NCBI GenBank assembly: GCA_015709675.1
Contig: CP054182.1
Coordinates: 723,448-787,447, forward strand
Direction of reading: 5' to 3'
Length of the DNA stretch: 64,000 bases
DNA from: Ignavibacteriales bacterium
GTDB lineage: Bacteria > Bacteroidota > Ignavibacteria > Ignavibacteriales > Ignavibacteriaceae
Position numbers and translations under genes: made by a program. Below are positions 46,501-54,047 of this stretch, piece by piece. The stretch's first letter is position 1. Each line of letters opens with the position of its first letter. The notes under the pieces were generated by a model. It saw only the letters and a program-made list of their open reading frames with translations, was not told the origin of the DNA and searched no databases.

Positions 46501-47456
46501 TAAAAGTTGGAATTGATCCAAGTGCTACCGATGGTCTTGATCCGGCATTAGGTGAACAAGAATTGCCTCCTGCTCCACCAACTGGAGTTTTTGACGTAAG
46601 ATTAAATTTACCAGTTAACCCATCAATTCCATCCTTTGTTGATTATCGGCAAGGGACATCAAGCGGTGGATTTACCAAAATATATACAATTAAAGTTCAA
46701 GCTGGGAGTGGCCCGTGGATGACCTTAAATTACAATTTTACTCCGTACTCTACTGGCCAGATTTCTGGTAGACTACAAGCCCAAAGTTTTGATTCGACTC
46801 TCGATGCAAACATTAGTGGTGTGGGAAGTCTTATCTTTAGCGCGACAGAATATTCTCAGTTAAGATTAACATTAACCTTCGGCAGCCCCGTCCCTGTTGA
46901 ACTCACCTCCTTCACTGGTACTGCTGTAAACGGTAAGGTTTTGCTTAATTGGGCTACAGCAACAGAGATGAATAATAAGGGATTTGAAGTTGAGAGAAGA
47001 GCTGCCGGTGCTGCGTGGCAGAATATCGGATATGTTCAAGGTAACGGAACAACAACCGAACCACGGCGGTATTCTTTCACTGATGCTTCTCTGACAAAAG
47101 ACGGTGATTATGAATACCGTCTTAAACAGGTGGATCACAACGGTGATTATGAATATTCTAAAGTCATTGCGGTAAATGTTTCTGTTACACCGGAAAACTT
47201 TGTTTTGCATCAGAATTATCCGAATCCGTTTAACCCATCAACTCAGATTTCTTATTCACTTCCTTCAGGAAGTTATGTGAAACTGGTTCTCTATGATGTT
47301 ATCGGAAATGTAGCCGGATATATATATGACGGTTATCAGGATGCGGGTCATCATTCAGTAAACTATGATGCTTCCCATCTGACAAACGGAGTATATTATT
47401 ATCAGATAACAGCGGGTGATTTCAGGGCAGTGAAAAAACTCATTCTTATGAAGTGA
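43521..47456 (+). CDS. Large secreted T9SS protein with three BACON domains
   Basis: A 1311-aa exported protein. Signal peptide 1-21 (LLFLFFLLFLSEGLIPQ). Residues 50-395 carry sialidase/BNR-like repeats (IRISTNNGTSWNDW, IRRSSNNGSSWSD). Three BACON domains follow at about 403-487, 490-570 and 579-660 (TATCNWTASESANWITITPSSG and its repeats), a module linked to carbohydrate or mucin binding. Two copies of a TDGLDxxxGExELPPxPPTGxFD module lie near 690 and 995. Then come PVELTSFTGTAVNGKVLLNW (1124) and the type A sorting domain (NYPNPFNPSTQISY, 1232-1311). It is likely a surface or extracellular polymer-binding protein. A terminator follows. Confidence 0.87.
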   Translation: MHRQLLFLFFLLFLSEGLIPQTKENLIQSTSTSALTMSEVKKNIEDITELSQVAYTNANEKAPVIVGTSSYLYAIYEYKLGSSNRAIKIRISTNNGTSWNDWDLISNTTYNLGTPYAYIAGSKLYIVWQVEYSTTDYDIEFCSYNVGATPSGLSVTWVEQSGNNTFRPVVAVTSSDIYVGYVNGGTGKFQIRRSSNNGSSWSDIFTSSTNFVYPSTLLRVDGTASGTNMFVFNTKISNVDQIVVVSRMGSTTWSETYVSTSSGNKSGPSIGTYGNNWIVAFQGTSSNVKYFYKSSTASSPTEYTLATSATFPTVEMTDNPSGFVVCTFVKNQKVYKVTSGVAQLPTWSSEAALYTDDMPPSTDDFMGLHPSGSNAGVVFANPYQGSTSDYDVYYAGLATSGNCTLSIQPTTKNIGAEGGSFTISVTATCNWTASESANWITITPSSGNGNGSINVTVDPNTSFNSRSDIIAIASGTTGLICTITQSGASQSLMISPEEYSAPSANAGSFTITVSSNLNWTASSNQSWITVSPQNGSNNGTITVNYTANTTSSQRTGMVTVQGGLISVFCEISQPPATTNQLNINPTTYTASSSAAGSFPITVTSNVSWTASDDQTWITVTPTSGSNNGSVTVSYSENTSPTQRTGTVTITGGGITKTCPVTQPGPPTGSIVWQFNITVASGADNGALTIGQGEGATDGLDAQFGEAELPPMPPTGIFDGRMELPTTPFATPSLKDFRSSTITTALYTMRFQPGSGGYPMNFSWNPASLPANGMFTLKGVLSNGTLININMRTQSSYSLSDPDVSRLRIEYAQGIQSTVSYSSGWNLLSVPVNSSNMTRSAIFPASDLVYKYSTGYTSIPPTGLMENKIGYWVKFTSGGSVSLQGQMVIGNIPVVSGWNIIGPFHYSVPVSGITTNPAGILTTGFYGYNNGYTTPTTLESGKGYWVKASQAGNIILPPPAEEGSQGGGKEKDTPLAALHEISLTISDGAGGSQILKVGIDPSATDGLDPALGEQELPPAPPTGVFDVRLNLPVNPSIPSFVDYRQGTSSGGFTKIYTIKVQAGSGPWMTLNYNFTPYSTGQISGRLQAQSFDSTLDANISGVGSLIFSATEYSQLRLTLTFGSPVPVELTSFTGTAVNGKVLLNWATATEMNNKGFEVERRAAGAAWQNIGYVQGNGTTTEPRRYSFTDASLTKDGDYEYRLKQVDHNGDYEYSKVIAVNVSVTPENFVLHQNYPNPFNPSTQISYSLPSGSYVKLVLYDVIGNVAGYIYDGYQDAGHHSVNYDASHLTNGVYYYQITAGDFRAVKKLILMK

Positions 47457-47478
47457 TATAATATCCTCTCATTCATTC

Positions 47479-47518
47479 GGGCTGCCCGTCTTTGTCAGAC
47501 GGGCAGCCCTTTTTTTTC
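47479..47518 (+). terminator. Rho-independent terminator
   Basis: Stem GGGCTGCCCGTC / GACGGGCAGCCC around TTTGTCA, then eight T, 22 nt after the BACON-protein stop. Confidence 0.92.
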
Positions 47519-47524
47519 TTGATG

Positions 47525-47650
47525 GCTTCCCCCCTCGACTTCGCTCGGGAACCGACCCTCGACTCCGCTCGGGAACCGACCCTCGACTCCGCTCGGGAAC
47601 CGACCCTCGACTTCGCTCGGGGACCCCCCTCGACTTCGCTCGGGGACCGG
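47525..47650. repeat. Tandem array of CCCTCGACTNCGCTCGGGAACCGA
   Basis: Five successive units of about 24 nt: CCCTCGACTTCGCTCGGGAA, then three with CCCTCGACTCCGCTCGGGAA or the TTCGCTCGGG variant, each followed by CCGA, and a final CCCCTCGACTTCGCTCGGGG. Translations in all frames give low-complexity peptides. Confidence 0.88.
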
Positions 47651-47669
47651 CTTAGGGAGCGGTTTAGGG

Positions 47670-47815
47670 GGCAAAGGACGGGAAGGACAGCAAGGACAGG
47701 AAGGACGGGAAGGACAGCAAGGACAGGAAGGACAGGAAGGACAGCAAGGTTAAGATGGACAGTAAAATATAGAAGGACAGCAAGATTTAGAAGGACAGCA
47801 AGGACAATAAGACAG
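47670..47815. repeat. GGACAG microsatellite-like repeat
   Basis: About fifteen iterations of AAGGACAGCAAGGACAGGAA and close variants (period 9-10), fading into AAGATGGACAGTAAAATATAG and ending ACAATAAGACAGCC. No gene. Confidence 0.8.
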
Positions 47816-47861
47816 CCAAACCTCTTTGGAGAGCACGGGCTGCCCAGCCGGGCAAATCTAT

Positions 47862-47948
47862 ACGATAGTATCGTATAAAAATTGCCTATTCTATTTGGCA
47901 GTATCGAATAAAAAAGGCTATTTCCATTTGGCAATATCGAATACTTTT
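47862..47948 (+). promoter_or_regulatory. Direct repeats in front of the second AAA/DUF4143 gene
   Basis: A palindrome TATACGATAGTATCGTATA (47861-47879) is followed by two tandem copies of about 33 nt: GCCTATTCTATTTGGCAGTA-TCGAATAAAA and GGCTATTTCCATTTGGCAAT-ATCGAATAC. They end about 38 nt before the start codon. A multi-site operator is likely by position; compare the repeats ahead of the other family member at 3102-3166. Confidence 0.45.
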
Positions 47949-47985
47949 TCTAATTTTGGGAAAAAGACGGAAAATTGTTCTGAAA

Positions 47986-49167
47986 ATGGATCAGATCAGA
48001 GAAGACCTTTATAATTATAATCCCTGGTGGGAGGGGGAGTATGCCCCACAATATCACCCGCGGGAGAGATATCTTCGCGTGCTGAGAAATTCACTCAACC
48101 GGAGAGAGGTTGAGATTCTGACCGGACTGCGCAGAGTTGGCAAGACTTCCATTATGAAGCTTTTTATCTCTGAACTTTGCCGGTCAGTTGAACCAGGGAA
48201 AATTTTCTACGCATCGCTGGATTCCATTTCGCTTGAAAAATTTCAGATAGCCGAACTGGTGAGGGAATTTAGAAAAATTCATCAGCACAGGCGGGAAGAA
48301 AAAATCTATCTCTTCTTTGATGAGCCCGCCTACCGTGAGAATCTTCATCTGGAACTGAAGAATCTTTATGATTCAGAGAATGTTAAAGTCTTTGTTTCCG
48401 GTTCATCTTCCGCTGTTCTCAGAGACAAGGGGGCATTACTGACAGGAAGGGCAAGGGTTACTGAAATTAACCCGCTGAGCTTTTCTGAATATCTTGAGTT
48501 CAGAAACATTACTATAAAGAACTCAGAGCTTTACCTTACCGAGAAGTACTTCGAGGAGTATATGCAGGATGGCGGGATGCCGGAGTATATACTTACCAAA
48601 GATGTGGAGTATCTGAACGCGCTGATCGATTCAATTATCTATAAAGACATTGCCTTTTACAGGGGTGTAAGGGATACTTCATCACTGAAAGAGTTTTTCC
48701 GGCTGTTAATGGAACGTGCGGGAAAACAGCTGTCGATTAATAAAATATCCAAAGTAACAGGCATATCGCCAGAAACCGCCGCCCGGTATTTTGAATATTT
48801 CCAGAGTACTTACCTGATTTATGCCATTGAGCGCTGCGGTAAGCTGAATGAGCGGGTGAGGGCCCCAAAAAAAATATATGCTGCCGATACCGGCATAAGA
48901 AATTTTATCACCGGATTCAGGGATAAAGGCGCGGTTTTTGAAAATCTGTTTTATCTGCTGATCAGAGAAAAGTCCCCATGCTATATTTATAAAAACACCA
49001 TCGAACTTGATTTCTTCTGCCAAAATACGCTCTATGAGATTAAGTATAGCAGAGAACTCCCTAAAAATCAGGAGGAGCTGTTTAACAGTTTTCCGGCAGC
49101 AAACAAATACTTAATTTCAGGTATTCAGGATTATATGAGTTTTGTGGAGGGAAAAGCAGAGAAATAG
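47986..49167 (+). CDS. AAA family ATPase with C-terminal DUF4143 domain (second copy)
   Basis: A 393-aa protein with Walker A GLRRVGKTS near residue 38, Walker B IYLFFDEPAY near 100, the SGSSSAVLRDKGA sensor region and a winged helix (ISPETAARYFEYFQSTYLIYAI). The C-terminal DUF4143 region has NTIELDFFC...LYEIKYS, a PD-(D/E)XK-like pattern. The frame is open to a TTG at 47956, but the ATG at 47986 (MDQIREDLYNYNPWW) is preferred. It is the same length as the family member at 1921-3102 but not a recent copy. Role unknown; such genes often occur alone. Confidence 0.85.
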   Translation: MDQIREDLYNYNPWWEGEYAPQYHPRERYLRVLRNSLNRREVEILTGLRRVGKTSIMKLFISELCRSVEPGKIFYASLDSISLEKFQIAELVREFRKIHQHRREEKIYLFFDEPAYRENLHLELKNLYDSENVKVFVSGSSSAVLRDKGALLTGRARVTEINPLSFSEYLEFRNITIKNSELYLTEKYFEEYMQDGGMPEYILTKDVEYLNALIDSIIYKDIAFYRGVRDTSSLKEFFRLLMERAGKQLSINKISKVTGISPETAARYFEYFQSTYLIYAIERCGKLNERVRAPKKIYAADTGIRNFITGFRDKGAVFENLFYLLIREKSPCYIYKNTIELDFFCQNTLYEIKYSRELPKNQEELFNSFPAANKYLISGIQDYMSFVEGKAEK

Positions 49168-49312
49168 TTCTGCCAGCGAAGCGGGTTTTTCAACCGATCA
49201 TCATAATTTTTTGCTTTGCACGGCAGCATTTTTCAGCAAAAGTAATTTATTCCTTAAGTTTCCTGATCACTTTAGAGCAAGACCGTACAATATATTTTCA
49301 ATCTATTTCACT

Positions 49313-51736
49313 ATGAGAGCTCCAATGAAAAACCTACTGTTTCTCCTCCTCCTTTCCGCGGCTGTTTTCGGGCAGGGCGCAAGGGAATCCTTCTATGATA
49401 TGAATGCCTTTTCTTTTACCTCCCCCGGTGCCATGAAATACGGGCTTTACGGGTTTGACAACCCCGCACTGCTGGCCACCGTGACAGCGCCTGATTTAAT
49501 GGTGAACTGGACAACTTTTAAGAAGAAGTGGGATGATGTCCGCCGCGTGGGTGTATATACCGCTTCTCCGGGATTCGGTTTTGCGGTGAATGATCAGAAA
49601 GTATTTAACAACAAGGTTACCGACTACCGCGTGTCATTCGGCGGGGGCTCGGCGGCTTACGGATTTGGTTTCGGATACGGCTGGTCTAACGGCGACCGTG
49701 ATGTATTCGGGCGTTCATCACTCTGGACATTGGGTATCCTCAGCCGCCCGTCTCAGTATTTTTCAATTGGCTCGGTGATGTATATACCTGAGAAAGCCGA
49801 AACCGAAGCATCCATTGACGCTGCATACCGCCCCTTCGGCAATGAAAAAGTTTCATTGTTTGCCGATGCGGTTTTCAGAAAAAATGCTCCTGATGATCTG
49901 AGCAAATGGAGCGCGGGAATTGCAGTTGAAGCGCTGCCGGGTTTCAGGGTAACAGGAAGATATTTCGAAAAGAAAGCGTTCACGGTAGGCGTGCAGCTTG
50001 AACTTGGGGCGGCGGGATTTTCCTCACAGTCCTATTTTAACACCAACAGCGATTATGCTTTTAACTCTTACGGCATAAGACTCGGCGCGTACGACCGCAA
50101 TCTTGCCGAGCAGTTCCAGAAGCCTGAGGGATATCTCTATCTGAAGATGAGCAGCGGAGTCAAGTATCAGCGCTACCGCCTGTTTGATAACGCAAACACG
50201 CTTAAAGAACTGCTTGAGAATCTTGAACACGCTAAAAACGATCCGGCAATCGGCGGTGTTGTTATTAACACGGTTGATTTTTATACCAATAAAGTAATGT
50301 ATTGGGAGATCCGTGAAAAGCTGAAAGAAGTGAAAGCCGCCGGGAAGAAAGTAATTGTTTATCTGGAGCGCGCGTCTCTTGACCTTTACCGCTTTGCAAC
50401 CGTGGCTGATGAAATATATATGGAACCGCTCGGCTCCATGACCATGGAAGGATATATACTCGGCCGCAGTTATCTGAAAGGCACGCTGGAAAAACTCGGG
50501 ATCGGGTATGATGAGTGGAGATTCTTCAAGTATAAATCAGCAGCAGAGGGACTTTCCCGCGAATCAATGAGTGAAGCTGACCGCGAACAGCGTCAGGCAC
50601 TGGTTGATGACTGGTATGATGAGGTGAAGGGTGAAATCACACAGGCGCGGAATCTGACCGGCGAAAAATATGATGAACTGGTTAACAAAAAAGTATTCTT
50701 TACCGCTCAGGAAGCACTTGATAATAAACTGATTGATAAAATTGCCCGCTGGGATTCTCTTGATGCTGCCATCCGTGAGAATGACGGCTATTTTGTTTCA
50801 ACAGCCGGTCTCAAAGGCAATAAAGCACCGAAAGATAACCGCTGGGGTGTAAAGCCGAATGTTGCGGTTATCTACGCAATAGGCGCCTGCGCAATGGATG
50901 AAGGTATCAACGCACGTTCATTAGTGAACTTTGTAAATAAGGCGGTTAAGGATGATAATGTAAAAGCAATCGTCCTCCGTGTTGATTCTCCCGGCGGTGA
51001 TGCACTTGCTTCCGACTATATATCAGAAGCACTGCTGAAAGCAAAGGGAAAGAAACCGGTTATCGTTTCACAGGGAAGCGTTGCCGCATCAGGCGGTTAC
51101 TGGCTTTCGATGTATGCTGATACCATCATCGCGGCACCGGCCACCATCACCGGATCTATCGGCGTTATTGGCGGATGGTTCTATAATAAGAATCTTCTTC
51201 AGGATGCCGGAATCACGCTTGATCATGTGAAGAAAGGGGATCATGCTGATCTCGGATTCGGATTTACTTTCCCGCTGATCAACTTTCCTCTTGCACAGCG
51301 CAACATGAATGAAAATGAGCGGAAGATGATGGAAACCATGATCACAGGTTTTTATAAAGACTTTGTTAATAAGGTTGCAAAAGGCCGCAACAGTACATAC
51401 GATAAAATCCACGAAGTTGCACAGGGCAGAGTGTGGACCGGTACCGATGGTCTGGGACTCGGTCTGATTGATCAGCTCGGCGGCCTTGAACTGGCAATCA
51501 ACATTGCTGCCGATAAAGCCGGCTTGAAGAAGGGTGACTATAATGTCATCGAAATGCCGGATGCTCCGCTGCTTGATTTCGGTATGTTTATGCCGTCGTT
51601 AATCAGTACTCAGGTAATAAATGTTCCGCTGCTTAAGGATGCCCGTTTCAGAGCGCAGCATAACGGAAAGCCGCTGATGATGCTTCCGCTTGATCTTGCA
51701 CCGGATACGGATTTTGACGCACTGATGCCGGAATAA
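49313..51736 (+). CDS. sppA: SppA-type signal peptide peptidase with extra N-terminal domain
   Basis: An 807-aa protein. After a signal peptide (NLLFLLLLSAAVFGQ) comes a domain of about 240 residues with alternating strands (VGVYTASPGFGFAV, YRVSFGGGSAAYGFGFGYGW, FSIGSVMYIP, FTVGVQLELG) that looks like an outer-membrane-type beta structure. The rest is a tandem S49 peptidase as in 67-kDa SppA: the lysine in FFKYKSAAEGLSRES and the serine in IVSQGSVAASGGYWL, preceded by LRVDSPGGDALAS. The extra domain is not in E. coli SppA (618 aa). The ATG at 49313 is chosen; MKNLLF at 49325 is also possible. The upstream open frame to 49142 has no start support. Confidence 0.9.
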   Translation: MRAPMKNLLFLLLLSAAVFGQGARESFYDMNAFSFTSPGAMKYGLYGFDNPALLATVTAPDLMVNWTTFKKKWDDVRRVGVYTASPGFGFAVNDQKVFNNKVTDYRVSFGGGSAAYGFGFGYGWSNGDRDVFGRSSLWTLGILSRPSQYFSIGSVMYIPEKAETEASIDAAYRPFGNEKVSLFADAVFRKNAPDDLSKWSAGIAVEALPGFRVTGRYFEKKAFTVGVQLELGAAGFSSQSYFNTNSDYAFNSYGIRLGAYDRNLAEQFQKPEGYLYLKMSSGVKYQRYRLFDNANTLKELLENLEHAKNDPAIGGVVINTVDFYTNKVMYWEIREKLKEVKAAGKKVIVYLERASLDLYRFATVADEIYMEPLGSMTMEGYILGRSYLKGTLEKLGIGYDEWRFFKYKSAAEGLSRESMSEADREQRQALVDDWYDEVKGEITQARNLTGEKYDELVNKKVFFTAQEALDNKLIDKIARWDSLDAAIRENDGYFVSTAGLKGNKAPKDNRWGVKPNVAVIYAIGACAMDEGINARSLVNFVNKAVKDDNVKAIVLRVDSPGGDALASDYISEALLKAKGKKPVIVSQGSVAASGGYWLSMYADTIIAAPATITGSIGVIGGWFYNKNLLQDAGITLDHVKKGDHADLGFGFTFPLINFPLAQRNMNENERKMMETMITGFYKDFVNKVAKGRNSTYDKIHEVAQGRVWTGTDGLGLGLIDQLGGLELAINIAADKAGLKKGDYNVIEMPDAPLLDFGMFMPSLISTQVINVPLLKDARFRAQHNGKPLMMLPLDLAPDTDFDALMPE

Positions 51737-51800
51737 TAGACAATGAACAATGAATAATGAAAAATTATTTTATCTGATTAATGTTTAATAATTAAAGTTG

Positions 51801-51840
51801 AGGCGGTGTATGTTTGATATATGTGCACCGCCTTGGTTTT
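51801..51840 (+). terminator. Rho-independent terminator after sppA
   Basis: Perfect stem AGGCGGTG / CACCGCCT with a 17-nt loop, followed by TGGTTTT. It separates sppA from rmuC. Confidence 0.75.
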
Positions 51841-51860
51841 CATAATATATAGGGACTAAC

Positions 51861-53414
51861 ATGGAAATTCTGATCGTAATACTGCTGGCAGTTTTGCTGG
51901 GATTAGTTGTACTTCTTTTGATACGCAAAAACACCCCGGTGGTTCCGCCTCAGCTTGAGCAGACGCTAAACGGTATATCTTCAGCACTGCAAAAGCTTGA
52001 GACCGGACTTAAAGATGATTTCCGCATTAACCGCGAGGAGTCATCCAGAATAGCACGCGAGAACCGTGAGGATCTCCGGCTGCTCCTTTCTCAGATTCAG
52101 ACTGATATCACCACAACGCTTAACAATGCCGCGCAGGGGAATCAGGCTATTCTGAAAGAACTTACCGTTACACTGAACAATAGTCTTGCCGAACTTTCAA
52201 AGAAAAACGAAAATCAGTTTGCGGCTCACCGGCAGGATTTAATAAGCGGTCTAAAAACTTTTTCCGAAAGCAATATTATACAGATGGGTGAGGCACGAAA
52301 AACCATCGAGGCAAATCTGCGCACACTGCTTGAACAGGCAAAGAGCGAAAGCAGCGCGACCCGCGAGGCGCTTGCAAAATCGCTGAAAGATTTTCAGGAG
52401 GGCTTTGCTGCAAATGTTGAATCATTCAATGCTCTGCAAAGAGAAAAATTCACAGCACTGGAGAAAAAGCAGGATGAACTGATCTCCGGCACAGAAAAGA
52501 AACTCGAACAGATGCGCGAAACAGTTGATGAAAAACTGCAGAAGACGCTGAACGAACGCCTCACGCAGTCATTTGAAACTGTTGGCAAGCAGCTTTCAGC
52601 CGTGCAGGAAGGGCTGGGTGAAATGCGCAACCTTGCACAGGATGTTGGCGGGCTGAAAAAAGTTCTGGCAAATGTTAAACAGCGCGGCTCATTCGGAGAA
52701 GTGCAGCTTTCGATGCTTCTTGAGCAGATACTGGCGCCTGATCAGTATGATGCAAATGTAAAAACCAAATCCGGTTCATCTGATATCGTTGAGTTTGCGG
52801 TAAAACTCCCGGGTAAGGACAATGACCGGAAGTATATATACCTTCCTATTGACGCAAAGTTTCCTAAGGATGCATATTCATCGCTGCAGGATGCATACGA
52901 GCGGGGAGATCAGCCGGCGGTTGAAGAAGCGCAGAAGCAGCTCTACTCAACAATCAGGAAAATGGCAAAAGATATCAGCGAAAAATATCTTGATCCGCCA
53001 AATACTACCGACTTCGGTATTATGTTCCTTCCGTTTGAGGGTATTTATGCAGAAGTAGTCAGAAAAGCATCTTTGCTTGAAGAACTCCAGAGGGATGCCA
53101 AGGTAATAGTAACCGGCCCGACTACGCTGGCGGCGATTCTGAACAGTCTTCAGATGGGATTCCGTACGCTTACCATACAAAAGCGGTCGAGTGAGGTCTG
53201 GGATATACTCCGTGAAGTAAAGAAAGAATTCGATACCTTCGGCGGACTGCTTGACAAGGCACAGGAGAATATTCAGAAAGGATTGAACACTCTTGATGAG
53301 GTAAAAGGAAAACGCACCCGCGCAATCCAAAGACGGTTAAAAAATGTACAAAGCGGGGAAACAAAACTGCTGCCAGGAACAGAAGAACTGTTTGAGGAAG
53401 AAGAGAACAGTTAA
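51861..53414 (+). CDS. rmuC: DNA recombination protein RmuC
   Basis: A 517-aa protein: one N-terminal membrane anchor (LIVILLAVLLGLVVLLLI), a long coiled coil (about 25-255), then the RmuC domain. This has GSFGEVQLSMLLEQILAP, YDANVKTKSGSSDIVEFAVKL, YLPIDAKFPKDAYSSLQDA and GPTTLAAILNSLQMGFRTL, with the acidic and lysine residues of a PD-(D/E)XK-like nuclease fold. RmuC limits DNA inversions and has been linked to defence against mobile DNA. Length is normal. It stands alone between a terminator and a repeat-rich gap. Confidence 0.95.
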   Translation: MEILIVILLAVLLGLVVLLLIRKNTPVVPPQLEQTLNGISSALQKLETGLKDDFRINREESSRIARENREDLRLLLSQIQTDITTTLNNAAQGNQAILKELTVTLNNSLAELSKKNENQFAAHRQDLISGLKTFSESNIIQMGEARKTIEANLRTLLEQAKSESSATREALAKSLKDFQEGFAANVESFNALQREKFTALEKKQDELISGTEKKLEQMRETVDEKLQKTLNERLTQSFETVGKQLSAVQEGLGEMRNLAQDVGGLKKVLANVKQRGSFGEVQLSMLLEQILAPDQYDANVKTKSGSSDIVEFAVKLPGKDNDRKYIYLPIDAKFPKDAYSSLQDAYERGDQPAVEEAQKQLYSTIRKMAKDISEKYLDPPNTTDFGIMFLPFEGIYAEVVRKASLLEELQRDAKVIVTGPTTLAAILNSLQMGFRTLTIQKRSSEVWDILREVKKEFDTFGGLLDKAQENIQKGLNTLDEVKGKRTRAIQRRLKNVQSGETKLLPGTEELFEEEENS

Positions 53415-54047
53415 AAATTATGAAATTTGAATTTTGAAGTATGAATTAGGCGTGTTTCAAGCAGATTAACGCAGAAACCATTACTAATTTCTTCCTGTAC
53501 ATTGTACACGGATTCGTTTCCCGCAGTCTGTCGCGGCAGACCGCAGATTAGCGAAAAAAACGGTCTTATCGTAAACGAAAACCCGCTCAAAGGTGCCAAG
53601 CCGCAAAGGAGAAATTAATGCAGAGTTTCCGGCCCCCTTCTCCCTTTCTGGGTAGATGGGCTTGGGATGATGGTTCTTATTTAGGGAAGCAGGAATGCTA
53701 AAACATACCGGCAATCTCAGAAATAATGTCACCACTTCGTGGTTTGGGTTGACCAGATTAATTCCTTTGCTAAAATAATACCACCACTTCGTGGTTCCTC
53801 ACAAGTGGTTTCCCGCAGATTCCGCAGATTAACGAAGAAACCATTACTAATTACTCCTTACTAATTACTAATTTATTCCTGTGCATTGTAAATTGTTCAT
53901 TGTACATTGATTTGTTTCCCGCAGATTAGCGCAGATTTGCCCCCTTCCCATTACTAATTACTCATTCCTCATTACCAATTATTTTTGTCCCTTTTTTCTG
54001 ACCCGGGTTACTATTCACCTATCATTCATCATCACAAAGGAGTCCCC
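53415..54047. repeat. Repeat-rich intergenic region
   Basis: No gene. It holds TATGAAATTTGAATTTTGAA (53419-53445), two ATACCACCACTTCGTGGTT-like palindromes (about 53727-53745 and 53777-53795) and TTACTAATTACTCCTTACTA (53842-53876, 53949-53980). GTGCATTGTAAATTGTTCAT followed by TGTACATTGATTT is at 53880-53910. CCCGCAGATT is iterated around 53810-53830 and 53915-53937. Confidence 0.7.
53980..53987 (+). promoter_or_regulatory. Possible -7 element of the choice-of-anchor V gene
   Basis: TATTTTTG followed by TCCC fits TANNTTTG and lies 60 nt before the ATG at 54048. No TTG stands 17-20 nt upstream, so the assignment is tentative. Confidence 0.3.

Noticed and set aside
47473-47934. Arg/Ser-rich protein on either strand
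   Set aside because: It is a translation of the CGACTNCGCTCGG and GGACAG repeats.
49142-49312. 57-residue N-terminal extension of SppA
   Set aside because: It would put residues ahead of an intact signal peptide and starts from a TTG inside the preceding gene.
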